Part shown: positions 1 through 7,445 of the stretch, one piece after another
How the letters are laid out: the number at the start of each line of letters is the position of its first letter
Numbering within the stretch: position 1 is the first letter of the stretch
NCBI RefSeq assembly: GCF_020687205.1
Contig: NZ_JAJEQE010000016.1
Location: 1-61,123 of the forward strand
Source: Hominisplanchenecus faecis
GTDB taxonomy: Bacteria; Bacillota; Clostridia; Lachnospirales; Lachnospiraceae
Length of the DNA stretch: 61,123 nt
Direction of reading: 5' to 3'
Translations under genes and position numbers: made by a program
Notes under the pieces: generated by a model
Database searches by the model: none
What the model was told of the DNA's origin: nothing
The model's input: only the letters and a program-made list of their open reading frames with translations

Positions 1-77
1 TGAACGCCTGTGGAGATAGTAGGTTACGAGGTCTGCGAAGCAGGAAGCCCATTGGCTTTAGACAATGGGTAGTTCAC
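1..77 (+). mobile_element. Right end of an IS200/IS605 (IS1341-type) element with omegaRNA 3' part
   Basis: The window starts with TGA, plausibly the stop codon of a TnpB gene lying to the left. It is followed by the sequence typical of IS605-type right ends: a GTCTGCGAAGCAGGAAGCCC block, then a short hairpin (cccattg at 48-54 pairing with caatggg at 63-69) and the tail GTAGTTCAC. In this family that region is both the transposon right end and the 3' end of the omegaRNA used by TnpB; sequence just after about position 77 would be the guide. The hairpin and motif are seen; the RNA role is family knowledge, and the TnpB gene itself is outside the window. Confidence 0.65.
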
Positions 78-128
78 TTCAAAAATATCTTTTAGAGATA
101 TCTTTGCGTGGAAAAGGAGTGACATCAA

Positions 129-581
129 ATGATAGATATATATACAGATAAAAAAGAATCAAAGGACTGGATTCTTCAAAACGACTTGTATTTCAATTTG
201 AATACAGGTAATGAAGAAATGTCTCAAAATGAAATAAATCTCATTCAGCAAGTGGATGAGGCAAGGTTGACACCAGATAAGCACATTGAAACAAAATATG
301 GACTAGGTACAATCCGTAATTTGTCATCCGGATGCAAGACATTACTTAATATTGTAAAGCATCCTGATAAGGTGGTGAATGTAGAAGAATGTGGTCCGAA
401 TGTGCTTGAAATTATTTTTACTCTGGATAATATAAAGATTTATATGTCCAGACCAACGCTTTTTGATATCCCGGATGATGTGCAAATCAGATTCAATGAT
501 TCTGATATAGTGACCGGAGGGAGAGGATATAATGCCTGGTGGGGCAAGGAGTATGAAAGGAGAGAAGCAGATGATTTATAA
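129..581 (+). CDS. DUF4869-like small protein
   Basis: A 150-residue soluble protein with no signal peptide or membrane segment. The layout (N-terminal beta strand, then SSGCKTLLNIVKHPDKVVNVEECGPN around residues 66-92, then an end resembling 'RPTLFDI') resembles DUF4869 proteins of Clostridia, which have an 'LSGGVKTL...NASNCGDN' core; no function is known for that family. It has a good start (AAAAGGAG about 9 nt upstream) and its end overlaps the next gene by 11 nt, so the two are likely translationally coupled. First gene of a four-gene cassette just after a transposon end. Real gene: fairly sure; family: moderately sure. Confidence 0.7.
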   Translation: MIDIYTDKKESKDWILQNDLYFNLNTGNEEMSQNEINLIQQVDEARLTPDKHIETKYGLGTIRNLSSGCKTLLNIVKHPDKVVNVEECGPNVLEIIFTLDNIKIYMSRPTLFDIPDDVQIRFNDSDIVTGGRGYNAWWGKEYERREADDL

Positions 582-972
582 AAATATTACATTTAAAGCT
601 GATCCATTTTCATACAATCTGGAATTTGATGACAGAATAACTCTTGTTGGTGGAGATAGTGGTACCGGTAAAACTGTGCTTTATGAAATGTTAGAAGATT
701 TACGATTAACTGATGAATATAAAGCTATAAAATTGTTTAATTACAAATCAGATCATTTCTCAGAGTCGATTGAAAAGTGCAGAGATAGTTTTATTGTGGT
801 CGATAATGCTGATAATTTGATGAATGATGAGGTCAGAAGGTTTATTAATTTTGAGCCGTCGAATCAATATATGCTTTTCCTACGAAATTGCGATGGTCTC
901 AATGTTTCTAATAGGAGTTTTAAGGTGCTGAAGTTTGACAATAATAGGATAACACTGGAAGAGGAGCTATGA
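571..972 (+). CDS. Mini P-loop ATPase of the accessory cassette
   Basis: A 133-residue protein. The start at 571 is preferred over the longer reading from 532 because AAAGGAGAG precedes it. It has a clear Walker A (GGDSGTGKT, about residues 28-36) and a Walker B-like strand (SFIVVDNAD, about 76-84) but little else: no ABC signature, no long coiled coil, no HTH. It is much smaller than ordinary AAA or ABC ATPases, so it may be a regulatory or sensing NTPase that works with its neighbours. It overlaps the DUF4869-like gene and ends 1 nt before the next start, which argues for a fixed functional unit. I do not recognise a named family beyond P-loop NTPase. Confidence 0.7.
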   Translation: MIYKNITFKADPFSYNLEFDDRITLVGGDSGTGKTVLYEMLEDLRLTDEYKAIKLFNYKSDHFSESIEKCRDSFIVVDNADNLMNDEVRRFINFEPSNQYMLFLRNCDGLNVSNRSFKVLKFDNNRITLEEEL

Positions 973-973
973 T

Positions 974-1651
974 ATGAAATATTTATGGACAGAAGACACT
1001 GGTGCTGGACTCCATTTCTGGAAGTTGGTCAATCAGCTTTTCTTTGATGATGCCCTTGTGGTCGAAAGTAAAGAAAGTAATCAGGGCTTATTGGATGCGT
1101 TGGCGGACATAGACATGAAAGAGGACGATAAGTATTATATCGCATTTGATTATGTAGTTGATAATCAGGATATTCGTAACAAGTATCGTATGTTGAAATC
1201 AATAGCAGATAAGGCAGAAGGAAAGATCATAATTCTGGATATGATTTGTTTTGAATACCTGATTCTTGTTTTTGATAAGCTGGTGGCATGGACGGGTACC
1301 GGAAAGATAGATAAAATCAAGATTCGTGAAGAGGTATTGGCTGCAGTTGAGGACCACAGAATTAATTTGTCAAAGATTGATGACGAGAAGACTTTGCAGT
1401 ATATAGCAGGTTTTAAGAGATATTCTACAGAACGTGTGATGAAGTCGTTAGTAGGTGAATTTACACAAAACGAAAAGTGGTCTGTTAAAGGAGTGCATAT
1501 GGGGGAATGTTGGTATAAGGATTGCTGTGTGTCGGAACATCCGGATAATCTGAGGTGTGGTAAGCCGGAAGTTGAGGATGGAAGTGAGAAGATGCGGATG
1601 CTGATGCAGTCGGAGGAAGTACATAAAATTATATCGATTATTATAGGATAA
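974..1651 (+). CDS. Unknown 225-aa protein, partner of the mini ATPase
   Basis: I do not recognise this protein with confidence. It begins MKYLWTEDTGAGLHFW, has an alternating alpha/beta N-terminal half with a hydrophobic strand 'KIIILDMICFEYLIL' near residue 85, and a C-terminal half with a Cys cluster (ECWYKDCC, then LRC) that could bind zinc. The alpha/beta pattern beside a P-loop gene faintly recalls the TOPRIM-like or DUF4435-like partners of ATPases in defence loci; this is inference only. Starts 1 nt after the ATPase stop and is followed 14 nt later by the next gene, so it is in the same operon. Confidence 0.6.
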   Translation: MKYLWTEDTGAGLHFWKLVNQLFFDDALVVESKESNQGLLDALADIDMKEDDKYYIAFDYVVDNQDIRNKYRMLKSIADKAEGKIIILDMICFEYLILVFDKLVAWTGTGKIDKIKIREEVLAAVEDHRINLSKIDDEKTLQYIAGFKRYSTERVMKSLVGEFTQNEKWSVKGVHMGECWYKDCCVSEHPDNLRCGKPEVEDGSEKMRMLMQSEEVHKIISIIIG

Positions 1652-1665
1652 AAGAAAGAGGTAGT

Positions 1666-2025
1666 ATGAGAGCAGAAGATGATCTTACATATCAGGAATA
1701 TAAAGAAGGCGTTGAGGATGCTATGCGTTTTATGGAACATTCTGGTTGGACAGTGAGGCAGGTTACCGACAGAATGACGGATGAAGATAATGAGCTGCTC
1801 ATCGGCACGTCGGAAGCACTCTGGATCATTTCTATCGGAGCTTATGAAGTGGAGCATGACATTCTGGAGGAGAGAGTACTGGAGCAGCTGTCGTATCATA
1901 TTCCACGCTATGAGATGGGAAAATACAACGACATCACGCCGGAAGAGCGGGAGCTTCTGGAAAAAGATATCGCATTGATCCGATCAAAGGGAGAACTGTG
2001 GAAACTGAAGAGTTATGAAGATTAA
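1666..2025 (+). CDS. Small acidic protein, possibly Imm3-like immunity protein
   Basis: A 119-residue acidic, mostly helical protein with no cysteines or membrane segment. The central block (SEALWIISIGAYEVEHDILEE, roughly residues 49-69) followed by a Leu/Ile-rich helix resembles helical immunity proteins of polymorphic toxin systems such as Imm3, but I am not certain. GTAGT follows an AAAGAAAGAGG ribosome site. Last gene of the cassette; immediately downstream is an IS66-type end. If it is an immunity gene its toxin is not in the window, so it could be an orphan. Confidence 0.55.
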   Translation: MRAEDDLTYQEYKEGVEDAMRFMEHSGWTVRQVTDRMTDEDNELLIGTSEALWIISIGAYEVEHDILEERVLEQLSYHIPRYEMGKYNDITPEERELLEKDIALIRSKGELWKLKSYED

Positions 2026-2147
2026 AGGTAAACGCAAAATAGCAAGTACCTGTTCAAAATCATCCAATGTGAGATAATAGACTCATCACTACAAAGTCCA
2101 AATAGTTTAGTACTCAACTTTTTAGACTTTACCATAGGAGGTGAGTC

Positions 2148-2513
2148 ATGAAATATCACACAAGTTTAGTTGCACAGCAAACCCGTCTGAGTGAATGGGC
2201 TGATCAGATCAGAGACTGTCAAAACCGTCCGCAAGGAATGAAGATCGATGAATGGTGTCAGCTGCATAACATTACAAAAGCGAGTTATTACTGGAGGCTC
2301 CGAAAAGTCCGTGAGGCTTACCTGGAAACTGCGGGGCAGACACAAATATTTGTAGAAGTTCCGTCTCCTACAATCCATCCGGTAAATATGACATCGGAGC
2401 ATAAAATTGCTGCCGTGATCAGAGGTAGAAACCACCTTACTTTGGAAATCACGGAACAGGCATCTGCCTCATTTCTAAAAACACTTTTGGGAGTGATCAG
2501 CAATGTTCAATGA
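2148..2513 (+). CDS. tnpA: IS66 family accessory protein TnpA
   Basis: A 121-residue protein with the IS66 TnpA layout: a helix-turn-helix-like N-terminus containing 'MKIDEWCQLHNITKASYYW' (about residues 31-49) and a short variable C-terminus ending in VISNVQ. In IS66 elements this small DNA-binding protein is needed with TnpB and TnpC for transposition. The GGAGGTGAGTC ribosome site is strong. Its end overlaps the start of tnpB by 11 nt, the usual IS66 arrangement. It looks intact although tnpC is destroyed. Confidence 0.88.
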   Translation: MKYHTSLVAQQTRLSEWADQIRDCQNRPQGMKIDEWCQLHNITKASYYWRLRKVREAYLETAGQTQIFVEVPSPTIHPVNMTSEHKIAAVIRGRNHLTLEITEQASASFLKTLLGVISNVQ

Positions 2514-2865
2514 TGGCTCTGGGTTCAAAAAAGTGTATCTGGCGACCGGATTTACAGATCTGCACAGAGGAATTGATGGCTTAGCCAGGATTATACGTTT
2601 TCAGTTCCAGTTGGATCCTTACGATAAGAATACATTCTTCTTATTTTGTGGCAAACGCACAGATCGCATAAAAGGACTTATCTGGGAAGGAGACGGATTT
2701 CTCCTTCTGTACAAGCGGATTGAAAATGGGAACTTCCGATGGCCCCGTACAAAAGAGGAAGCACGGGAGATCACCATAGACCAGTATCAGATGCTGATGC
2801 AGGGTCTGGAAATTGCTGCCCGACACCCAATAGAAGAGATTACAGATCCTGGATTTTCCTTGTGA
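2503..2865 (+). CDS. tnpB: IS66 family accessory protein TnpB (Orf2)
   Basis: A 120-residue protein with the hallmark of IS66 Orf2: 'VYLATGFTDLHRGIDGLA' near the N-terminus, 'FFLFCGKRTDRIKGLIWEGDGFLLLYKR' in the middle (about residues 46-73) and 'FRWP' after it. This is the most conserved IS66 accessory protein. It overlaps tnpA. It appears full length. The downstream tnpC is cut, so the protein has no working transposase partner within this copy. Confidence 0.92.
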   Translation: MFNDGSGFKKVYLATGFTDLHRGIDGLARIIRFQFQLDPYDKNTFFLFCGKRTDRIKGLIWEGDGFLLLYKRIENGNFRWPRTKEEAREITIDQYQMLMQGLEIAARHPIEEITDPGFSL

Positions 2866-3003
2866 TTTGTGCAAAATGCAGAAAATAAAATCATTTTCGT
2901 CCATGTTAGGTTATCCTGTGCGATATAAAATTTAAAGTTATTCACATCCTGAAAGTTTTCTGTGAGTTTCTATATACTCCTGATTCCAAAACTTTTCAGA
3001 TTG

Positions 3004-3068
3004 TGGATAACAGTCATAAATATCTGAAATCCAGGCTTTTATTTTCAGGTATTCATGACTGTTATCCA
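3004..3068. repeat. Long imperfect hairpin inside the IS66 remnant
   Basis: A 26-nt arm at 3004-3029 (starts TGGATAACAGTCAT) pairs with 3043-3068 (ends ATGACTGTTATCCA) with two mismatches and a 13-nt loop. It lies in the 290-nt stretch between tnpB and tnpC that otherwise holds no gene. It could form a strong RNA hairpin controlling tnpC, or be a small palindromic element inserted in the IS. No U-tract follows, so it is not a classical terminator. Confidence 0.75.
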
Positions 3069-3157
3069 CCGTCAAAATGACGAAGGTGACAGAATTCAAA
3101 AATAGTCAACAACCGTTGGCTCTGCTATAATAGCACTCAGGAAAGTGAGGTTAGGTT

Positions 3158-3298
3158 ATGGCAGTTAAGTATACGGAGGAACAATTAAACAGTGCTGATA
3201 AATCGTTTCTTATCCAGCTTCTTTTACAACAGCAGGAGCAATTGGAAGCCATAACAAAAGAGCTTCACGCATCAAATGAAAAAATGGTTCTTTGTTAA
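3158..3298 (+). pseudogene. N-terminal stub of IS66 transposase TnpC
   Basis: Translation from the ATG at 3158 gives 46 residues, MAVKYTEEQLNSADKSFL followed by a Gln/Glu-rich leucine-containing helix and ending NEKMVLC. This matches the coiled-coil N-terminus of IS66 TnpC. The reading then stops at TAA where the sequence changes to unrelated DNA. The DDE catalytic domain (several hundred residues) is missing. A TATAAT-like box lies about 25 nt upstream. Confidence 0.7.
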
Positions 3299-3356
3299 GG
3301 GCGTGTAGCTCAGCAATATCAAGGTAGGCGGTGACAATCTTATTGAGAGCGTCAAG
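3299..3356 (-). pseudogene. Sliver of a rhuM-like gene at a recombination junction
   Basis: On the minus strand this 58-nt piece reads LDALNKIVTAYLDIAELHA, which matches the conserved C-terminal 'LN-IV--YLD-AE-QA' motif of RhuM-family proteins. It is inverted relative to the transposases and joined on one side to the tnpC stub and on the other to the IS3 fragment. Only this motif remains, so it is a scar, not a gene. Confidence 0.6.
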
Positions 3357-3933
3357 CTTTTATCCAAAAATGAACCTTTCTAAACATATGCAACAGGCTA
3401 AAGTCTGCCCGTATCTGCTACGTAACGCCGTTATCGACCGTCCAAATCAGGCATGGTCAATCGACATTACATACATCCCCATCAAGCGTGGATTCCTGTA
3501 TCTGACTGCTGTGATTGACTGGTACAGCCGCTGTATCGTTGGCTGGGAAGTCGATGATACTCTGGATACCAGAATGGTCATAACTGCGTTAAAAAAGGCG
3601 TTTATGGTGGCAAAACCTGTTATCCTGAATTCAGATCAGGGCTGTCAGTTTACAAGCAATGAGTACATAAACTTTCTCAAAGAAAACCAGATCCGTCAAA
3701 GCATGGATGGTAAAAGCCGGTGAGCTGACAATAGCATGATCGAACGATGGTTCCGGAGCTTCAAGTACGAGGAAGCCTATCTGACCCAATATAACAATAT
3801 CAGAGAAGCACGGAAGGCAATCGGTAAATATGTGCACACTTACAACTTTGAACGTTGTCATTCTGCACTCGATAATCAGACACCGGCATCCTGCTATTAT
3901 CCGATTCTGTTACTGGATGATTATGCAGCCTAA
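3357..3933 (+). pseudogene. IS3-type transposase, C-terminal half, with in-frame stop
   Basis: Reads as the rve integrase domain of an IS3/IS150-group OrfB: DITYIP (first catalytic Asp), 'ILNSDQGCQFTS' (second Asp) and 'SMIERWFRSFKYEEAY' (catalytic Glu), ending with HSALDNQTPA. The N-terminal HTH half is absent. A TGA at 3721-3723 interrupts the domain at a place where the family has a Trp codon (RWADN), so a single TGG to TGA change is the likely cause. The two halves (before 3721 and 3736-3933) are in the same frame. Non-functional. Confidence 0.85.
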
Positions 3934-4054
3934 GGGGGGATTTTCTCCCCTACCTAGTTACATATATCAGTTCATTATAAAAAGCTTAGATTTTTGTCTT
4001 GACAACTGAACCACTATACCTTTGTGCAATATTTAATTTTCAAACACGCTCTAG

Positions 4055-4492
4055 TTAAAGGTTTTTAACTTTCCTGATTTTAAAATAATACCGATCAATA
4101 ATATCCTGCAATGTAATGGATTTCATTTTTTCATCTACCATATTTTGAATTTCATGATAGAAGTCCCCAATAGCGAATTGAATGTTAATACCGATTCCAC
4201 AATCCGGATTGGTATCTGTGTCCAGGTGAAGCAGCGGCTTATCGCCCTCTACGGCTCGGTAGATGTCATACATATTGATTTTATCTGCCGATTTTGCAAG
4301 AGCGGCATTCGCATGACCTTGTGTGTTAACAACAATGCCTGCATTTTTCAGGGTTGCCATAAGCTGTCTGACATAAGCCGGGTTTGTCTTGATACTTTCT
4401 GCAATTTTTGTGCTGGAGAGTTGTTCGTCATCTCCAAGAGCAATAAATATAAGAATATGAATGGTGTCACTAAGCTTTGTGGAATATTTCAT
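4055..4492 (-). CDS. Rrf2 family transcriptional regulator (YwnA-like), copy 1
   Basis: A 145-residue protein with the Rrf2 winged-helix N-terminus (MKYSTKLSDTIHILIFIAL, then a TNPAYVRQLMATLKNAGIV recognition region) and the YwnA-type tail 'GDKPLLHLDTDTNPDCGIG' and 'ITLQDIIDRYY'. It has only one cysteine in the effector region and so lacks the three-Cys Fe-S site of IscR or NsrR. Its close paralogue is at 7762-8211, also on the minus strand; the two bracket the Sir2 module. It is probably an autoregulated repressor: an inverted repeat lies just upstream of its start. Confidence 0.9.
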   Translation of the reverse strand: MKYSTKLSDTIHILIFIALGDDEQLSSTKIAESIKTNPAYVRQLMATLKNAGIVVNTQGHANAALAKSADKINMYDIYRAVEGDKPLLHLDTDTNPDCGIGINIQFAIGDFYHEIQNMVDEKMKSITLQDIIDRYYFKIRKVKNL

Positions 4493-4523
4493 TTGTCACC
4501 TCGAATTTTCTTCTTGCAATTTT

Positions 4524-4567
4524 TAAATTTACATGATAATATGATTTTAATGCTTGATGTAAATTTA
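4524..4567. promoter_or_regulatory. Inverted repeat in the Rrf2/Sir2 divergent promoter region
   Basis: Two perfect 11-nt arms, TAAATTTACAT at 4524-4534 and ATGTAAATTTA at 4557-4567, are separated by 22 nt, 30 nt upstream of the Rrf2 start. Palindromes in this position are commonly the operator of the adjacent Rrf2-type regulator. No protein-binding data can be derived from sequence alone. Confidence 0.45.
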
Positions 4568-4610
4568 ATTTTAACAAGTAAAAAAATAAAAGTCAAGCGA
4601 AATAAAAAGT

Positions 4611-4862
4611 GTGGAATCTGATATAAAAAAGGAGATAAAGTGGTGTATGCAAAAGGAGGGGGTTGGTGAGATGACACCCAGTATTATTAAACTTCCTTTT
4701 TGGGAAATGACATACAAAAATGAAAAGGTGTTTTATGCCTGTCTGAATCAGAAGAAATCCTCAGCTCCAGAGCATATAAAAGACAAAGGCATTTATATAG
4801 CAGGAGATTTGGCAGAAACCCTGCGGGATTTAAAAGAAAACATAGTGGGAAAGGAAATGTGA
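4611..4862 (+). pseudogene. C-terminal remnant of a Sir2-like gene
   Basis: From about 4653 the reading GVGEMTPSIIKLPFWEM...DKGIYIAGDLAETLRDLKEN matches residues near 265-335 of the complete Sir2-like protein at 6150-7286 (GVGRMTPMFIQEPFWEL...DKGIAILGDIGTVLKDLQK). The first dozen codons are unrelated read-in sequence. The NAD-binding and zinc parts are missing, so this is a decayed third copy. Its TGA stop overlaps the ATG of the next gene, hence it may still act as a translated leader. Confidence 0.75.
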
Positions 4863-5704
4863 TGAAGATGAATGTATATCAAGAGATAAGTCAAATCATC
4901 AAAGAAGCAGATGGTATTTTGATTGGAGCCAGTAATGGTTTGTCTATCGCAGAGGGATATAATATTTTTGCAGATGACGCATGGTTTCAGGAAAATATGG
5001 GAGATTTCAGAGAAAAATACGGACTGCACTGTGTTTTACACGGATTTTCAGTGCCAATGAAGGTAGAAGAAAAGTGGGCGTTTGTAAGCAGACTTGTTAA
5101 GGCAAAAGCTATGCAGGATGAGCCGAGTGAGATTATGAAAAACATCTATGCACTAGTAAAGAATAAAGAATATTTCGTAGTAACTTCCAATGCGGAGGAT
5201 CATTTTGTGCCGGCAGGTTTTGAGGCAGACCGTGTTTTTGAAATGGAAGGGAAATTAACCCAGATGAGGTGCAAGAACAGGTGTCATGACGAGGTCTATC
5301 CTAATCAAAAAGCAGTTCTCGCCATGACAGAAGAGGAAGTAAACGGAAGAGTACCCAAAGAGTTACTGCCGAAATGTCCAAAATGCGGTGGAGATATGGA
5401 AGTAAATTGGGGTGAGATGTCTTCATTTACAGAAACGAAAAATTGGAAGGAAAAGGCTGCCCGCTATCAAGAATTTATTCAGAATTTACATGGAAAGAAG
5501 CTGGTAATTCTGGAATTTGGCATTGGTTGGAGAAATCAGATGATTAAAGCTCCTTTGATGCAGCTTGCAGCAGTAGAACCACAGGCAAGATATATCACAT
5601 TTAACAAGGGCGAAATTTACATTCCAGAGGAAATCAAAGAAAAATCCATCGGTGTGGATGGTAATCTTACGGCAGCGTTAAAGGAAATCAGAAAGGAAAT
5701 CTAA
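4862..5704 (+). CDS. Divergent Sir2 (sirtuin-like) protein, copy A
   Basis: A 280-residue Sir2-fold protein related to the class M (SirTM-like) sirtuins. Visible: the NAD-binding start 'ILIGASNGLSIAEGYN' (about residues 19-34), the 'VVTSNAEDHF' segment where sirtuins have TQN-D-H, and a zinc ribbon (RCKNRC ... CPKCGG, about 138-178). The canonical Gly-Ala-Gly is changed to Gly-Ala-Ser-Asn, so chemistry may differ. Class M sirtuins usually sit with a macrodomain and GcvH-L for lipoate-dependent ADP-ribosylation; those partners are absent here. Start chosen at 4862 behind AAAGGAA; followed 5 nt later by the C_GCAxxG_C_C gene. Confidence 0.8.
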   Translation: MKMNVYQEISQIIKEADGILIGASNGLSIAEGYNIFADDAWFQENMGDFREKYGLHCVLHGFSVPMKVEEKWAFVSRLVKAKAMQDEPSEIMKNIYALVKNKEYFVVTSNAEDHFVPAGFEADRVFEMEGKLTQMRCKNRCHDEVYPNQKAVLAMTEEEVNGRVPKELLPKCPKCGGDMEVNWGEMSSFTETKNWKEKAARYQEFIQNLHGKKLVILEFGIGWRNQMIKAPLMQLAAVEPQARYITFNKGEIYIPEEIKEKSIGVDGNLTAALKEIRKEI

Positions 5705-5709
5705 GGAAA

Positions 5710-6105
5710 ATGACAAGAGAAGAAAAAGCAGTATATTACAAACATAATGGATTCAATTGCTGTCAGTCGGTTATCAAGGCAATGATCGATTTATCAGATT
5801 CTGATAAGGAAATACTGACGAATGCTGCATCCGGATTTGCGGTAGGTATGGGAGGTATGGAAGCAACTTGTGGTGCATTGATTGGAGCAACCATGATGGC
5901 GGGAATTGTAAAGCCGGGGAAGAAAAGTGCGATAACGGCACGGGAGATATTAAACAAATTTCAGGAATATTCAGGTGCAACCATATGTAAAGACCTAAAG
6001 GGAAAGGATACAGGTGTTGTACTCTGTGAATGCGATGATTGCATTCGCAATGCAATACGGGCTTTTGCTGAGGTGTTGCCGATGGAATCAGAAAGGGAAG
6101 GATAG
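5710..6105 (+). CDS. C_GCAxxG_C_C family redox protein
   Basis: A 131-residue protein with the family signature: NCCQSV at about residues 17-22, 'GGMEATCGALIGA' at about 48-60, then CKDLKG and CECDDC toward the C-terminus. Members are presumed redox or metal-binding proteins with several conserved cysteines; the exact activity is unknown. It sits 5 nt after the Sir2-like gene and 44 nt before the second one, so it is part of the same operon and may supply a thiol or cofactor function for them. Confidence 0.88.
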   Translation: MTREEKAVYYKHNGFNCCQSVIKAMIDLSDSDKEILTNAASGFAVGMGGMEATCGALIGATMMAGIVKPGKKSAITAREILNKFQEYSGATICKDLKGKDTGVVLCECDDCIRNAIRAFAEVLPMESEREG

Positions 6106-6149
6106 GCTAAGTAAAGCGGTTAAAGATATTACAGTTGTGAGATAGGAGA

Positions 6150-7286
6150 ATGAAAAAAATGAGCTGTTATGAAAATTTGGTAATGAAAACACAAATGAAC
6201 TATTCCAGACACTATAGTACCTATGCATCCGGTGGTACTGCTGTAGTGTTGAGTAAACAAAAACCACTTTCTTATGAGGAACAGATTCAGGAATTTGTTC
6301 GCAGAGTGCAGGAGGCAGAGTGTATCGTAGTAGGCGGAGCATCCGGTTTATCAGCGGCTGGAGGTGGTGACTTTTATTATAGTGATACCCCTTCTTTTCG
6401 TGAGCATTTTGGAAAATTTGCAGATAAGTATGGATTCAAAGGTGCTTTTAGCGGCATGATGCATCGGTTTTCTACAAGAAATGAACACTGGGGATATGTG
6501 GCAACCTTTTTAAATACTACACAAAATGCCCCTATCAGAGAACCATATCTGGATTTGGATAGAATCTTGCAGGGAAAGGATTTTCATATCTTAACGACTA
6601 ATCAGGATACACAGTTTGTAAAGATTTATCCGGAAGAAAAGGTCAGTGAGATTCAGGGAGATCATCGTTTCTTCCAGTGTTCTCAGTGCTGTCAGGATGA
6701 AACATGGGATGCCGTACAACCTGTGGCAGATATGATTGCGGCTATGGGAGAGGGGACAATGGTGCCGGATGAACTGATTCCTCGCTGCCCTCATTGTGGT
6801 GCGGAAATGTTTCCGTGGGTAAGAGGATATGGGAATTTTCTGCAAGGGAAAAAATACGAAGAAGAATATGAGAAAATCTCAAAATACATTCAAAAGAACA
6901 AAGATAGAAAAATTCTCTTTATAGAACTTGGAGTAGGGCGCATGACACCGATGTTTATACAGGAACCGTTTTGGGAACTGACAAACAGCTTGAAAGATGC
7001 ATATTATATCTCCGTAAATTCAGAATATCAGTTTTTGCCGGAATTCATTGAAGATAAGGGGATTGCTATTTTGGGAGATATAGGAACAGTGTTAAAAGAT
7101 TTGCAGAAAGCAAAAGAGAAAAGTGCATTTGAGAAAGCCTATAAGGGGTTGCAAGGCTGGGGAGATCGTTTTGAAAAGGCTTCTTTAAAAAGCATGGTCG
7201 GTGGCGGTAGAATTGATGCGGCAAATACAGCTGCAGATCATGTGAATATAATGAAGAAAGAATATGAACTTGGGAAAAATATATAA
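6150..7286 (+). CDS. Divergent Sir2 (sirtuin-like) protein, copy B
   Basis: A 378-residue protein. After about 50 extra N-terminal residues comes the sirtuin core: 'IVVGGASGLSAAGGGDFYY' (about 60-78), 'FHILTTNQDTQF' (about 147-158), a zinc ribbon 'CSQCC ... CPHCG' (about 177-217), and 'ILFIELGVGRMTPMF' (about 258-272). An extra 60-residue tail ends in GKNI. AGGAG precedes the ATG. It is the complete relative of the C-terminal remnant at 4611-4862 and a paralogue of the 280-aa copy A. Likely an NAD-dependent deacylase or ADP-ribosyltransferase; the substrate is unknown. Confidence 0.82.
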   Translation: MKKMSCYENLVMKTQMNYSRHYSTYASGGTAVVLSKQKPLSYEEQIQEFVRRVQEAECIVVGGASGLSAAGGGDFYYSDTPSFREHFGKFADKYGFKGAFSGMMHRFSTRNEHWGYVATFLNTTQNAPIREPYLDLDRILQGKDFHILTTNQDTQFVKIYPEEKVSEIQGDHRFFQCSQCCQDETWDAVQPVADMIAAMGEGTMVPDELIPRCPHCGAEMFPWVRGYGNFLQGKKYEEEYEKISKYIQKNKDRKILFIELGVGRMTPMFIQEPFWELTNSLKDAYYISVNSEYQFLPEFIEDKGIAILGDIGTVLKDLQKAKEKSAFEKAYKGLQGWGDRFEKASLKSMVGGGRIDAANTAADHVNIMKKEYELGKNI

Positions 7287-7445
7287 GTTGAAAAAATAAT
7301 CCTAATTGCAAATAAATCAGGCTTCTTACCCTTGTTTTATATATAACAGTTGTTGAATGGCAGGTCAAGAGCAGGCGGTTTTCCGCCCGTTTGAGACTTT
7401 TTCTCACAGTCTCGAAAAAACAGCCAGTTCTCTTCTGGATAAGGT

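Larger units (their letters stand above)
2026..4020 (+). mobile_element. Composite transposon scar: truncated IS66 joined to an IS3-type remnant
   Basis: After the cassette the sequence turns into a nested scar. The left part is IS66-like (tnpA, tnpB, and the first 46 codons of tnpC, with a left end near 2029 beginning GTAAACGCAAAATAGC). The right part is the C-terminal half of an IS3-type transposase followed by a GGGGATTTTCTCCCC-like hairpin and a tail ending in ACAACTGAACCACT at about 4010. Between them sits a 58-nt inverted piece of a rhuM-like gene. No intact transposase remains for either element, so the scar is probably immobile on its own. Confidence 0.75.

Noticed and set aside
1165-1899. 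Minus-strand open frame of 244 codons
   Set aside because: It overlaps two well-supported plus-strand genes and its translation is Ser/Ile/Cys-rich without any motif.
3721-3723. In-frame TGA in the IS3 transposase as a possible selenocysteine codon
   Set aside because: The family has Trp here, no SECIS-like hairpin follows, and the gene lacks its N-terminal half; a nonsense mutation is simpler.
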